Origin: Trichopria drosophilae
Lineage: Eukaryota > Arthropoda > Insecta > Hymenoptera > Diapriidae
NCBI GenBank assembly: GCA_030407085.1
Contig: CM059586.1
Location: 86,549,501-86,613,500, forward strand
DNA: 64,000 bases
Direction: 5' to 3'
A program made the translations under genes and the position numbers. Below, piece by piece: positions 45,041-56,153 of this stretch (position 1 is the stretch's first letter; every line of letters starts with the position of its first letter). The notes beneath the pieces were generated by a model. The model was not told where the DNA came from. It worked only from the letters and a program-made list of their open reading frames with translations, and searched no databases.

Positions 45041-47929
45041 GTGCCGCCACATAACCTCACAACTATATACTATCAAAATGTCAGAGGCTTACGATCCAAA
45101 GGTAAACTGGACACCTTTAGAATCAATACAGCTACAACATCTTTAAACTACAATATCATCGCTTTAACAGAAACATGGCTACATGTCGGGATAACAGATG
45201 CTGAATTAGGACTACGAAACTACAATGTTTTCAGATGCGATTGATCTTATGATCTATCTAATACTAAACGTGGTGGAGGGGTCCTTTTGGCCGTTGATAA
45301 GAGTCTCAGATGTACTACACTGTTACACCATTACTGCTTACCTACTTCGGAGAATCTTTTTGTGAAAACAGTGATAAATTCAAAAAATTATATTATCGTT
45401 GTCTCTTATTTCTCGCCTCGTTCACCTGTTTCTGCATTTACCGAACTCGCAAATCAAATTGATCAGATACGGATTAAATTTATGGACCATGAGTGGTTAC
45501 TCATCGGAGATTATAATCTACCAAACTTAGACTGGAAAACTCACTCCGATCGGTTATTCACTCAATTGAGTTATGTCGAACCCCTTATCTTGGAGTCTGC
45601 AAACATATTGTCGCAGTCAACATCGTTTCTGGAGCTACCGCAAATTATGCCTCCACTTACATCTAAGGGGGGTTACTCACTAGATTTATTATTTGCTTCT
45701 AATCTTGTGCAAGTACCAACGATTGCTCCAGACAAACTTGTTCCACCGGACTCTCATCATGAAGCAACATTCGTCTATATTTCAATTAATTCAATGTCTT
45801 CTCATCTTTTACATTGTGATGACGGATACGACTACAGCAATGCCGATTACATTAAAATAAATGAAAAATTGTCTAGTTGTAATTGGTCCGCTTATTTTGA
45901 GGATCGTGATATCAATTCTAATGTTTCGAAATTTTATGATGTCCTATATGAAAATATTAATAACTATGTCTCTAAAAGAGTAACTACTAATTCGTTGTAT
46001 CCCAGATGGTTTAATAATGATTTACATAATCTTATTGAATCAAAAAGATTAGCTCACAGGTCGTGGAAAGTATCCAGAAATAATTTAGATTACATTCGGT
46101 TTAAATATTTGAGAGCCAAATGTATAAAATTATCAAGACGATGTTACATGGACTATATCAACAGAGTTCAAGTCAAAGTAAAAACTAACATTAAATCTTT
46201 TTGGTCTTATATTAATAGCCTGAAGCATACAAATGAACTTCCTGGTTCTATGTATCTTGGTGACTTGCGTGCTGATTCGGGAGTGAACATTGCTGATCTG
46301 TTTTCAATACATTTCAGTAGTGTTTACTCAAATCGAAACTTTACACTCTCACATCTGTCTTTGTATAGTGCCGGCTTAACCACTCTGGATATTTCTCATG
46401 ACGATGTAGAGCGAGTTATTAAGCAACTTCAAAGGAAATCTACTTGTGGCTCAGATGGTATTCCAGCTAACTTTGTGATTAATTGTGCATTATCGTTAAC
46501 AAAGCCATTACTAATTCTTTTCAATAAATCACTTACTTTTGGTATTTTTCCAAACATCTGGAAAAAATCACTTATTACTCCAATTTTCAAGTCAGGTGAT
46601 AAACAAAACATCGTTAATTACAGACCGATTTCCATTTTAAACACTTTTGCAAAAATATTTGATGCTACTATCGCCACAAAGCTTACAGATTATCTTCTAT
46701 TAAAAATTAGCAATAAACAACATGGTTTTGTTAATGGCAGATCTACCACTACTAACCTTTTGGTCTATACCGACTATGTAAGGAAAGCTTTGGATGCTGA
46801 TTTGAGTGTAGATTCCGTATATTTAGATTTTTCCAAGGCATTTGACTCAGTAAATCATGATTTATTAATATATAAACTAAGCGAATTAGGTATTGGCGGC
46901 TCCTTAGTACAATGGCTTACGTCATATTTATATGATCGAACCCAGGCTGTCCGAGTCAAAGGGCATATTTCTAAAGAGATGGCTGTCCCGTCTGGGGTCC
47001 CTCAAGGATCGCATTTGGGGCCTCTGTTGTTCAATATATTTATTAATGATATATGTAACATTTTCAATTTTGTTAATCCCTTACTATATGCCGATGACTT
47101 AAAACTATTTGCGGTTATTAAATCTCCTTTTGATTCACTTAGGTTTCAAGATGACTTAGACAATTTGTCAGACTGGTGTATTCGCAATAGTTTATCTCTC
47201 AATCTAACTAAGTGTAAGCACTTAACTTTTACCAGAAAAACTCGTGAAACTGAAAACAGATATAGCATCGATAACACTACTTTGGAAAATGTCTCAGTTA
47301 TACGAGACCTGGGGATAACTTTCAATAGTTCCTTAACCTTCAATGAACATCTAAGTGAGGTTGTAAATAAGGCATATAGGTCACTTGGATTCCTCATTAG
47401 AACTACCAGATCATTTAATGACACTTCTACAATAATTTACTTGTACAAAACCTTAATAAGATCTGTTTTATTGTTTAGCTCACAAATTTGGTCACCTTAT
47501 ACGCAGTTAGGTATCAATTATTTGGAATCTATACAAAAAAAGTTTATACGTTTCCTATCATTTAAAACAGACCATCCAATGCATTATTTCGATCACAACT
47601 TTTCATCTTTCTCTGAGGAATTTAAGTTACCAACTATTGCCTCTTTGCACACTTACAATGATTGTGCATTTACAAGAAGTGTTTTAACTGGTAATATCAA
47701 GTCTCCTGAGATCGTGTCACTGTTCTCTCATTGACACCAGGGGTACGATACCAGGAGTTTTCGTCCACTGTACGAAGGAGCTGCTAAGAGCAATACATCT
47801 TTCTTCTCGGTTGTGAATCGTTTAAGAAGAACTTGGAATACTCTGTCAACACAATGTAGAGATTCTTTACAAAATAATTCTTTTTTTATTAAATGCAAAG
47901 ATGATGTCCTTTGCTTCTACGATAGTTGA
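45041..47929 (+). pseudogene. Retroelement ORF2: AP endonuclease and reverse transcriptase
   Basis: One continuous reading frame of 962 codons plus stop, broken only by two TGA codons (45242-45244 and 47732-47734). The N-terminal AP-like endonuclease shows NVRGLRSK, ALTETWL and GDYNLPNLDW. RT blocks follow in order: STCGSDGIPANFV, TPIFKSGDKQNIVNYRPIS, KQHGFVNGRSTTTNLL, YLDFSKAFDSVNHDLL, GVPQGSHLGPLLFNIFIND and the catalytic YADDLKLF. The C-terminal part after the second TGA (GYDTRSFRPLYEGA ... CKDDVLCFYDS) stays in frame. Both TGAs stand where CGA (Arg) would fit. The element is inactive as it stands. Start context is a GTG-like codon; no ATG is evident. Confidence 0.92.
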
Positions 47930-48023
47930 ATTTTTGTTCTTAATATATATGTTTATTTACTTTGTTATTCCTGGCGGCAATTCTACAATTCTACGTTTAT
48001 TATGTAATTATATTTTTGTACTT

Positions 48024-48037
48024 GGGCGTTTTCGCCC
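48024..48037 (+). other. 3' stem-loop of the retroelement
   Basis: GGGCG-TTTT-CGCCC, about 15 nt before the (AATA)n tail. Likely the RNA structure recognised by the element's own RT. A covarying version (GGGCA-TTTTA-TGCCC) sits at 50029-50043. Confidence 0.6.
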
Positions 48038-48076
48038 GTCTCAAACTGAAAATAAATAAATAAAATAAATAAGTAT

Positions 48077-49050
48077 GATACACGTCGTCTAAAATGCTTT
48101 TTTATTGGTATTAAACACAAAGAGTTACCCGTTATATAGACCCCTAAGCCGGCATCATCAAAATTATTGTGAAAAATGGCCATTTCAATCCCTTGACGTA
48201 TATTGTACACTTGTTGAACTAATTAGTTCATATTATATTACATTACGCAGTAAATATACAAGCGTATGACCTTTGATATATGTGCATGAGTTGTACATGA
48301 TATTTTATGGGCACCCATTGCTTTACTTGCCGTAGAAAAGTAATGAAGAGAGCATAAAGTGTACTTTATACATAAGACAAAGTCGTTCATAAAATTAGTT
48401 AAGCGTCTGCAGCCTAATATTTAAATGTCTCACTAGCGCCACTGCGTTTTTATATATAAATAGAGTAAAGAAACCAATTACAATCTCAACTAGGCCCCGA
48501 AAGATGATATTCTTGATGTGCCCTAGGAAAAACTGATTTTTCTTTGCGAGTTACGTTTCGACAACCTATATTTGAAGTGCTGTCATTTGAAGAATACTTG
48601 CAGCACACAATTTTACCACGTCTCAAATTTTTCGTTTTCACGTTAACTATAAAGGTATGTTCATAGCTTTGAATTTAGAAAGACGGCGTGTTGTTAAAAC
48701 AGTTAACTTTGCCAAAATTCAAAAAACTCAATTATGTTCTTACACATTTTAACAGTATCACAACTTCCGTCTGGGAAGTAGCACATCGATTTTCTGGCAG
48801 GTGAGATCGTATAACTGATACAGGAAGCTAATTCAATTGGATTTAGTTCGATAACAATTACGGCGTCACAGAAAAACTGTTAAGATTAGAAAAGTTTAGA
48901 CAACTTACAAGTCAAACTTGTCAATTTTTCTTCATTAGCCTTCCTGAAATCATTTCAAATTTGCTGCTATGAGACTAATACTTCATCGGTATCTATATTT
49001 ACTACTATTATACTTGTTTTACCCTGTACATATGTTTCAATACAAATATA
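48077..49050. other. Intergenic, no gene
   Basis: No supported feature. Confidence 0.35.
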
Positions 49051-50070
49051 AACTAGCATGTCTTCACTTACACCTAAGTTTAAAAGTTCTGTGGATTTGC
49101 CCATATAGCTACATTGTAAATAGTTACATATAACTAATGGTACATTGATAAATAAGGTTAGTAATTGTAACTACTTAGGAATAATATTTGATCAAAATAT
49201 AAAGTGGAACATACATGTAATGAACCTAGTTAATAAAACAAAATATCTAGTGTATGTATTCTATCGATTAAAAAAAATAATGTCTAAAAATCAACTACTA
49301 CAACTTTATTTTTGATTATTTATTAGTATTGCTACTTATGATCTGCCAATATTGGCAGCTCATTATATTTGTATAATATTGATTTAAGTTTATTTGATGT
49401 TTAATGGCTGTATTTCATTTTGGTTTATACCTATTATTTTCAGTAATTTTCTTTGCACTATCTGACATTAGTAAGACTGCAAAGAAAATTACTGAAAATA
49501 ATAGGTATAAACCAAAATGAAATACAGCCATTAAACATCAAACAAACTTAAATCAATATTATACAAATATAATGAGCTTGCCAATATTTACAACGAACGC
49601 CCACGAAATACAAGAAACAAAAGTTTACCGTTACCAAAGTATGGATTAACAATTCGACAAAGATGTTACGACTATTATGAGATTGAATACTTTAATAAAC
49701 TACCAAATTCTCTAAAAGATATGCGGCTACACAGACAATCTATGAAGATTTAACTGAAACCAATAATCAGTGGATTCACAGTGGACTAGATCTGAAAAAG
49801 TCTAGAACATTCGCAAGAAATGAAAAAGAAGAAAGAAGAAATACTGTTTTATAATTTTATTTTATTTTTTTTTTTGATTTAACATTTTTAATATATTATC
49901 ATCTCAGTGTTATATGACAAGGAAAATCTATATATCGACAAATTTTATATAAGATTAATCAAGTAACATATTATAGATTATATCATTGTAATTATAATTA
50001 TTTAGGTTTTAAAGAACCTCCTATGTACGGGCATTTTATGCCCCCTATAGGTCCTCAATGGTATTTATTG
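49051..50070 (+). pseudogene. Rearranged non-LTR RT remnant
   Basis: 49151-49330 translates to NCNYLGIIFDQNIKWNIHV and NKTKYLVYVFYRLKKIMSKN, an RT thumb signature. After the inverted repeat at 49349-49586 the frame resumes with RPRNTRNKSLPLPKYGLTIR and YFNKLPNSLKDM, a C-terminal signature. The 3' UTR has the stem-loop GGGCA-TTTTA-TGCCC (50029-50043). Internal stops and the palindromic rearrangement make it dead. Confidence 0.75.
49349..49586. repeat. Near-perfect 109-bp-arm hairpin inside an RT remnant
   Basis: Arms 49349-49457 and 49478-49586 are inverted copies with only about one substitution and one 1-base indel. The loop is 20 nt (49458-49477). The right arm belongs to the RT C-terminal coding stretch; the left arm is its inverted duplicate. 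Confidence 0.92.
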
Positions 50071-50189
50071 TAGGAATTGGAGTAAATCTATATATCTATT
50101 ACTATTATTATTGGAATTTTGGAATTTGTGCAAATTACTATAGACCTTGCACTGTTTTTAATTTTATAATTTGGATATTGGATTCGCCA

Positions 50190-50410
50190 AAATAGTCGAG
50201 AAATATCGAGATATCGAGTAAGATTGAAATCCATCAAAAAGAAATCGTGAAAGACTGGCAAAAATCAAGAAGAATCGGGGAGAAAGTTTAAAATAAATCG
50301 AGAATGATCGAGCAAAATTAACAATGATCGACAAACATCGGGAGAGACCGAGAAAGATGGAAAGTTGTAAATGACGGAGAATGATCGGTAAATATCGAGA
50401 ACTAAGAGGA
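50190..50410 (+). repeat. Degenerate ATCGAGA-word repeat
   Basis: Words of the type ATCGAGAAA, AATGATCGAG and ATCGGGGAGA recur about every 10-20 bases over 220 bp, all purine-rich on the plus strand. Probably a decayed tandem repeat. No reading frame. Confidence 0.55.
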
Positions 50411-50502
50411 ATATGCGAGCGGGCTCATATATTCAATGCAACTTTAAACTAATTAAATGTATCACCCTCTCCCCTAACCGTTGCTTCGCCACCTGTTAGT
50501 AA

Positions 50503-50655
50503 CCCAACAAACGAAAAAGTATACGAAAAATCGGTGTACGATTTAATACGAAATAAATCTGTTTCTTTCCCACTCTTTCAGTTACGAACGCGAGTGTACA
50601 CTAAAAAGAAACAGAATGCAAAATATCGATTCCGCATACTTTTTCGTTTATTGGG
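50503..50655 (+). mobile_element. Minimal CCCAAYAAACG MITE
   Basis: 153 bp with inverted ends CCCAACAAACGAAAAAGTAT and CCCAATAAACGAAAAAGTAT. Its two subterminal halves match the two ends of 5445-6324. It appears to be an internal-deletion form of the same family. Confidence 0.85.
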
Positions 50656-51370
50656 AATTTTAGTGTATTCGTATTTTGGAAAAAAAGCCGCTGTAAAAAG
50701 TTACGATGAAATCCTAGTTTAATTTAATTTACATTTAAAAATAATGAACCCCTTTTGTCTCTTCAATACAAACCATCAAATCAGTCTTTTGTTACAAAAC
50801 TTTCTACATAGTGGATACCGTTAAATAGATTAAAACTGCTTACATATTTATTTAAAAATTCTCCCTAATAACTAGACAGCAAAATTATAGTCAAAATATG
50901 TATGAAATAAATATGGATTGGTAAAGGGCGTATTATCAAATGCAACGAACTGTTTACAATCCTTAACGTATATTTTTTACGTTTCACGATTGTTATTCTT
51001 TTTATTGCCTACGGTTCTTGGAAAAATTGTACCTTGCTATTAAATTAGAAAACAATAATCAGTATCTCGATGAAAATTGCTGAAAATGTTAACGACAATA
51101 ATAACTATAGTATAGTGACGATGATGATGATGATGATGACAATTATTATATTCGTATTAAAACTGCTGAACGTAGTTTAATCACTTTGTCAATAATAATT
51201 ATGCTTAAAAAATGTATATTCCAAAACTAATAAAAAATTGCTAAAAACTGAACAGAAACTGCATAAAAAGTGTCCAGACAATTTTTAAGTTATAGTAACA
51301 AAACATCTACATCATATTATTTATGTTATCTGCTAGAAACTAGGAAAAACAGTATTTAAGTTTTTCGTAG
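50656..51370. other. AT-rich spacer with a (GAT)n microsatellite
   Basis: (GAT)n at about 51118-51139. No gene supported. Confidence 0.5.
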
Positions 51371-51690
51371 TATTTTTCGATACAAGGCCGCAAAACCAGA
51401 TTTTACCGCCCGAATGTGATACCACCACTGATATTGTATATCAGTGGATACCACCGTACGAGGACCAGCGAAGCCGGTCCGAGTATCGCTGGATCTCATG
51501 AGTCCGTAAAATTTTACGACTGTGTGTCGAATATTATTTTTTTTAACTCCGTGCGCGAAGTAACCCATTTGCGCACTGCACTTAGCGCACTTTATCGTAA
51601 TATACTATTTTGTAACGGCGTGCGTGAAGTTCGGCTTCTCATGCATGAAATGCGTGCGTAAAGCACCACTTTTACGCACGCTCATCCCTA
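51371..51690. mobile_element. MITE with core hairpin related to 28990-29008
   Basis: Contains a perfect 10-bp-stem hairpin CCACTGATAT-TGT-ATATCAGTGG (51425-51447). A core hairpin GGACCAGC-GAA-GCCGGTCC (51462-51480) follows, in the same CGAGG...CCGAG.ATCG frame as the element at 28810-29125. The distal part has repeated GTGCG and GCGTGCG words and TTTTACGCACGC. Borders approximate. Non-coding. Confidence 0.55.
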
Positions 51691-54489
51691 GTGTGCCCAA
51701 ATTTTAAGTCCAAAATTTTTGATTTTGTAATTATGACATCAAATTTTGTAATCAACATAATGCGTTAAATTTTATTCAATTTACATTACAATTTTTTATT
51801 TTTTTTTTGTATTTATTGTTATTTAATATAAAAATTTATTGTTAGCATAATGGCATAATCGCCATTTTACTAATTTTGTTGCCGTATGATTCGTAGGATT
51901 TGCTAAAGCTGCAGGTCGACTTACTAGATGGTACATTTGTGTATGAAATGTAGGAAATGCAGGAACCTACACCAAGTACAATAGCGGTCATGAGCTAATT
52001 TCCGCCGAACAAACAATATTTTCAAAACGTAAACAAACAACTCGGCTTGTCTTACCAACAGCGAGCTGCTGCTTGTAAACGAAATCGAAAAATTGTTCAC
52101 CGGGTGGGTCTAACTATCGCGATCCCTTCTTCTACGCAGCCATTACTATGCCTTAATTGACGGTGGTCCAGGTGCCACAAGGTGTGCACATATCTACTAT
52201 ATTGAAATTCATTTAACTGTCGGGAGACTTGCTAAACCGTATATACACACAGCGCCACCGAGTGGCCAAAGCTGCAACCTAGACAGTTGACGCTCTATAT
52301 TACCATCACCGCGACATATCCGGAGTCACAATACCTTGCAGAAGCCCATTATGGGTACTTTCGGCGCTCATTTGCAGCCTTACTGTTGGGATAATGAAAA
52401 ACATGTATACAACCCTTTTTGTAGAGAATTTTCCGCTCTACAATTTTTGTTGGAAATATTTTTTCGTCAGAGGTGTATTTGTTTGAGATAAATGCAAAAA
52501 ACTAAAAAAATTACGTTTTTTGGCTGTTTTATCAAAATAGCGGCCAAGATATTGCCGAGTGCCAATTTTTATCATCATATTCGTTTTCAGGAGGCAAAAA
52601 TACATCGAAATAGTGTAACACAATTTCTTTTACGAGGATGCCAGTTTTCCGAAGGTTTACCCGTAAAAGCATAATCGTTTATTAAATTTGCAGTGTACTT
52701 TTAAAAGTAAATGTATCAAAATATGTCATTATAAATTATATAATATATATAGGAACACGCGTTTATCATGATTGTAAATGCTTTTAGTTACTTCCCTATT
52801 AATGTTAAGTTCAATGAATGTACGACCACCATATATGGGCTACACCAGTTTGAAATTTAAAGCTCTTATGTCAAGTCGTAATTAAACAAGATGACTTTTA
52901 ATTTATTAACAAATGCACAAGGTTTTCCATCAAACAAAAATACCTTCGAATAAAATGAGAATTTATTGTAAACGGATTCTACGTATGATCAAACTGTCAA
53001 TATTATGACAGCGTTCTAGTCGCTCTACTATAAATTTACACGGTAACGCCATCTGTAAGGAACACAGTTAGGTAAGTATATTACGACCGGCCGGTATATA
53101 GGATCACTTTTCCCTAATATATCCTAAATCAGCGTCTTTCTTTTAATTATATTTTGCAAATTATAAGAATCATAACAATAATAAATCAATTCATGCACAT
53201 GTAGTTCACAAAAGTTTTAAGTACGTGCGCAAACTTTCATTTTCCATTTTTATTTTCACGAATTTTTCTAGAAATAGAAACATTAAATTATTCATATAGT
53301 TACAATTATGAGCTACAAATAAGTTTTGCATTTTTTAATCTTCTACACATATATGTGTAGGTGGCATATTTTAATCAATACATGCCACCTTCAAGAGTAT
53401 AAGATAATAAAGGATATTATATAATATATTTTGAAAGATTTTATTTAAATTTTTGCAACAGAATGGGTTTCTTATATGTAAAGTCGACCTTCTCAATAGT
53501 TCCACTTCCCCAGTTTGTCGAGCGAGCTTGTTCCCCTTCTACTGATCTGGAATGGTTTCTTTCGAATTCCATTTACCTTAGTTCTCAGTAGTTCTGCTAA
53601 GCAAAATGCAAAATAGCTATCTTGTGTCCTGCATAGTAAATTATTTTTTGTTCTAGGCTTGCAATATAAAAAGTGTAATACCAAACGCAAAGAAATTTAA
53701 TATTATTTTAAAGACAGGTCGTATCGTGCAGATTAAAACGTTTTAAAGCTGACATAATTATTTCGTCACAATTTTAAATCAATACTTATTTATAATGAAT
53801 TGCGAACAATGTATTTTCATATGCGAACATGTCACCTCACAACAATTACATAAACAAAACACTCTCGGGGTCAAGTTTGACGCATCGGCATTACTGTGAG
53901 AAAGCGCGAAAAATTTTCCGCAGACGAGTAGAAAGTGAGGGAACCCGCGTTCTTGGTAAAACATTGCTCCTCTCCGCGTTGCCCGGAATTATTGAGAGGG
54001 TTGACTGTATATTATTATCATTATTCATATACCGTCGAATGTCCTTAAAAATAAGTATAATTACAAATATACAAGATAATATAAATAAACTTAACTAAGG
54101 TGTCAGACAAAGTATTCTAAAGAAAGAATAAAGTCCATTCGTGTTAATCATAAAATGTATATAATTTTTTAAATATCTTTTTCTTAAAAATGTCGAAAGA
54201 ACTACAGATAATACTGTTTCTTATACGCTTAATTCAAGATACTGGAGCATCATATGAATAGATAATCTATATTTGTATTCATGAATAACTCTTTGATTAC
54301 AAATTAAATACGCTGCAGATTTGACTGAAAGTAATGCTGAATACTTTTCGTATTCAAATTTCAGCCAATCAAATTGCAACATTCGTCGATATTTTGTATA
54401 GCCTACACAAAATGTAAGTGTAGTGGTAATGCGGTTCTAACTATTTAGGTATCGAATTTATTTTTTCCCGGTAGACTTTCTTTTGGGAA
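51691..54489. other. Intergenic, one GC-richer stretch, repeat traces
   Basis: 52030-52390 is GC-richer without a long frame and is unrecognised. 52390-52680 has words shared with family H and with the foldback at 54490 (GTAGAGAATTTTCC, ATAAATGCAAAAAACTA). The rest is AT-rich. No exon seen. Confidence 0.4.
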
Positions 54490-55039
54490 TTTAGTCCAGT
54501 CAAATCGTCGGAAAAAAGACACTAACCTTCCAAAAAATCACCCTGTCCCTTTTTTGTTCATTTTCCTGTAGAAGGTCGATAACTGAATCTAGTTTAAGTT
54601 TGCGGGATAGATGGAGCCACCGTCGCGCCGCCATGTTGAAAAACGTCTCTTTATCATTTTTTTAAAATATCTCATTTTAGATGAGTCGTACGCTAAAAAT
54701 ATGTTGTATAAATTTTGTTCAGAATTAAATTCCCTACAATTTTTATTTGAAACTTTTTTTTCGTAAAATTAATATTTAAAAAAATTAGGAGTTAAAAAGT
54801 AAAAAATGCGTGTTTCTGAAATTGTTTTTACGAATTATCTCGCTCCGGCTTCATTTTCTGGTAAAAACAGTTATTTTCAAAGTTATACAGCACAAAATTC
54901 TGTATAATTTAAAAAAAAAATATTAAAATCGGACTATATTTAACTGAGAAAAGCCAGGCAAAAGATGTCTTGTCCAGTAAAAGTGTCGGGGATAGGCTCT
55001 ATAACTTTAAAATAAAATTACCTATTTATCGAAATGGTT

Positions 55040-55757
55040 AGTTTCGTACCAAGGGCGTAAAAGAACTTATGCCCCCATAGGTGATCACCGCGCCCGAGGG
55101 GCTGGCGAAGACTCCCCCTGGGGGGTAGGGGGTCGAAACGTCGAAATTTGATGAAAAACTATAGGGTAATTTTTTTGCCGAGGTGACCAAATTCAATACT
55201 TTTTTCAAACTATAGTCATAAGCATTTTAAACCAGTTTTTATGGTATTATCGTTGACTTTAGGAAGAAAATGCATACAAGCTTTTTTGTAGAGAATTTTA
55301 TGCTGTATCTTTTTTGTTTGAAACCTTTTTTAATAAAATTTGTATTTTTCAAAATAAATGCAAAAAACTACAAAGAAACTTAATTGGGGCTAATGTTTTT
55401 TAGTAATAGACGGATGGATCTGCGCCAAAATCTAATCAGATCTATGTTTTGCCAAGACACGTATTTAAAAAAAAATGTATGTCTTTACGCTTATCCGTAC
55501 GCGAGTTATCACGAGACGTACATATCACTAGATCTATAAGACATCTTTTAGACATATCGAAATGGTTAGTTTCGTACCAAGGGCGTAAAAGAACTTATGC
55601 CCCCATAGGTGATCACCGAGCCCGAAGAGCTGGCGAAGACTACCCCTGGAGGGTAGGGGGTCGAAACGTCGAAATTTGATGAAAAACTATACGGTAATTT
55701 TCATGCCCGAAGTGACCAAATTCAATACTTCGTCCAGACCCATGGTCTGGGTCGAAG
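55040..55757 (+). mobile_element. Repeat family H, copy 3 (internally duplicated)
   Basis: A ~150-bp block (GGTTAGTTTCGTACCAAGGG ... GGGGGTCGAAACGTCGAAAT) occurs twice, at about 55045-55170 and 55562-55690. The element ends in the hairpin TTCGTCCAGACC-CAT-GGTCTGGGTCGAA (55727-55754), the same end as copies 1 and 2. No coding sequence recognised. Confidence 0.65.
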
Positions 55758-56153
55758 TAAAACTACTTTAAATCATTGAATAGTTACTCATTACCATTTA
55801 AGATATACCACTAATCATTTTAAATTAGAATAATTACTGATTTCGCTACATGCTCATTGTTTTGGATTAAGAGAGCGGCACTTTTTCGCGCATTTATCTT
55901 ATGCATTTGTATCGAAAAACATTATTTTCAAATAGTAAAAAATAGTGCAGCGAGATAATTCGCAAAAACAATGACAGCTTGACGGTGGAGTGCTCTATCT
56001 CGAAAAATGTTTAATCAGTTAATAATTTCTTACAGAAGGAGGAAAGGAAATGGTATGGGTAATTTTATTTTAACCCTTAGTTCCAACTGCTATTGTAATA
56101 TATTTTCCTCCCACTACCTGGGTCAATTGAGTTCTGCCGTTTGAAAATGCTTA

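Larger units (their letters stand above)
44523..48076 (+). mobile_element. Nearly complete non-LTR retrotransposon
   Basis: Contains the 3' part of ORF1, a full-length ORF2 with endonuclease and reverse transcriptase, and a 3' UTR. The 3' UTR ends in the stem-loop GGGCG-TTTT-CGCCC (48024-48037) and an (AATA)n tail (48050-48073). The ORF2 signatures and the simple-repeat tail fit the Jockey/CR1 group. The 5' UTR and start of ORF1 are not recognisable, so it is probably 5'-truncated near 44523. Confidence 0.9.

Noticed and set aside
45242..45244. TGA in ORF2 as selenocysteine or programmed readthrough
   Set aside because: No selenocysteine insertion element is expected in a retroelement, and a second TGA has the same CpG-derived look. 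Simple mutation is the plainer explanation.
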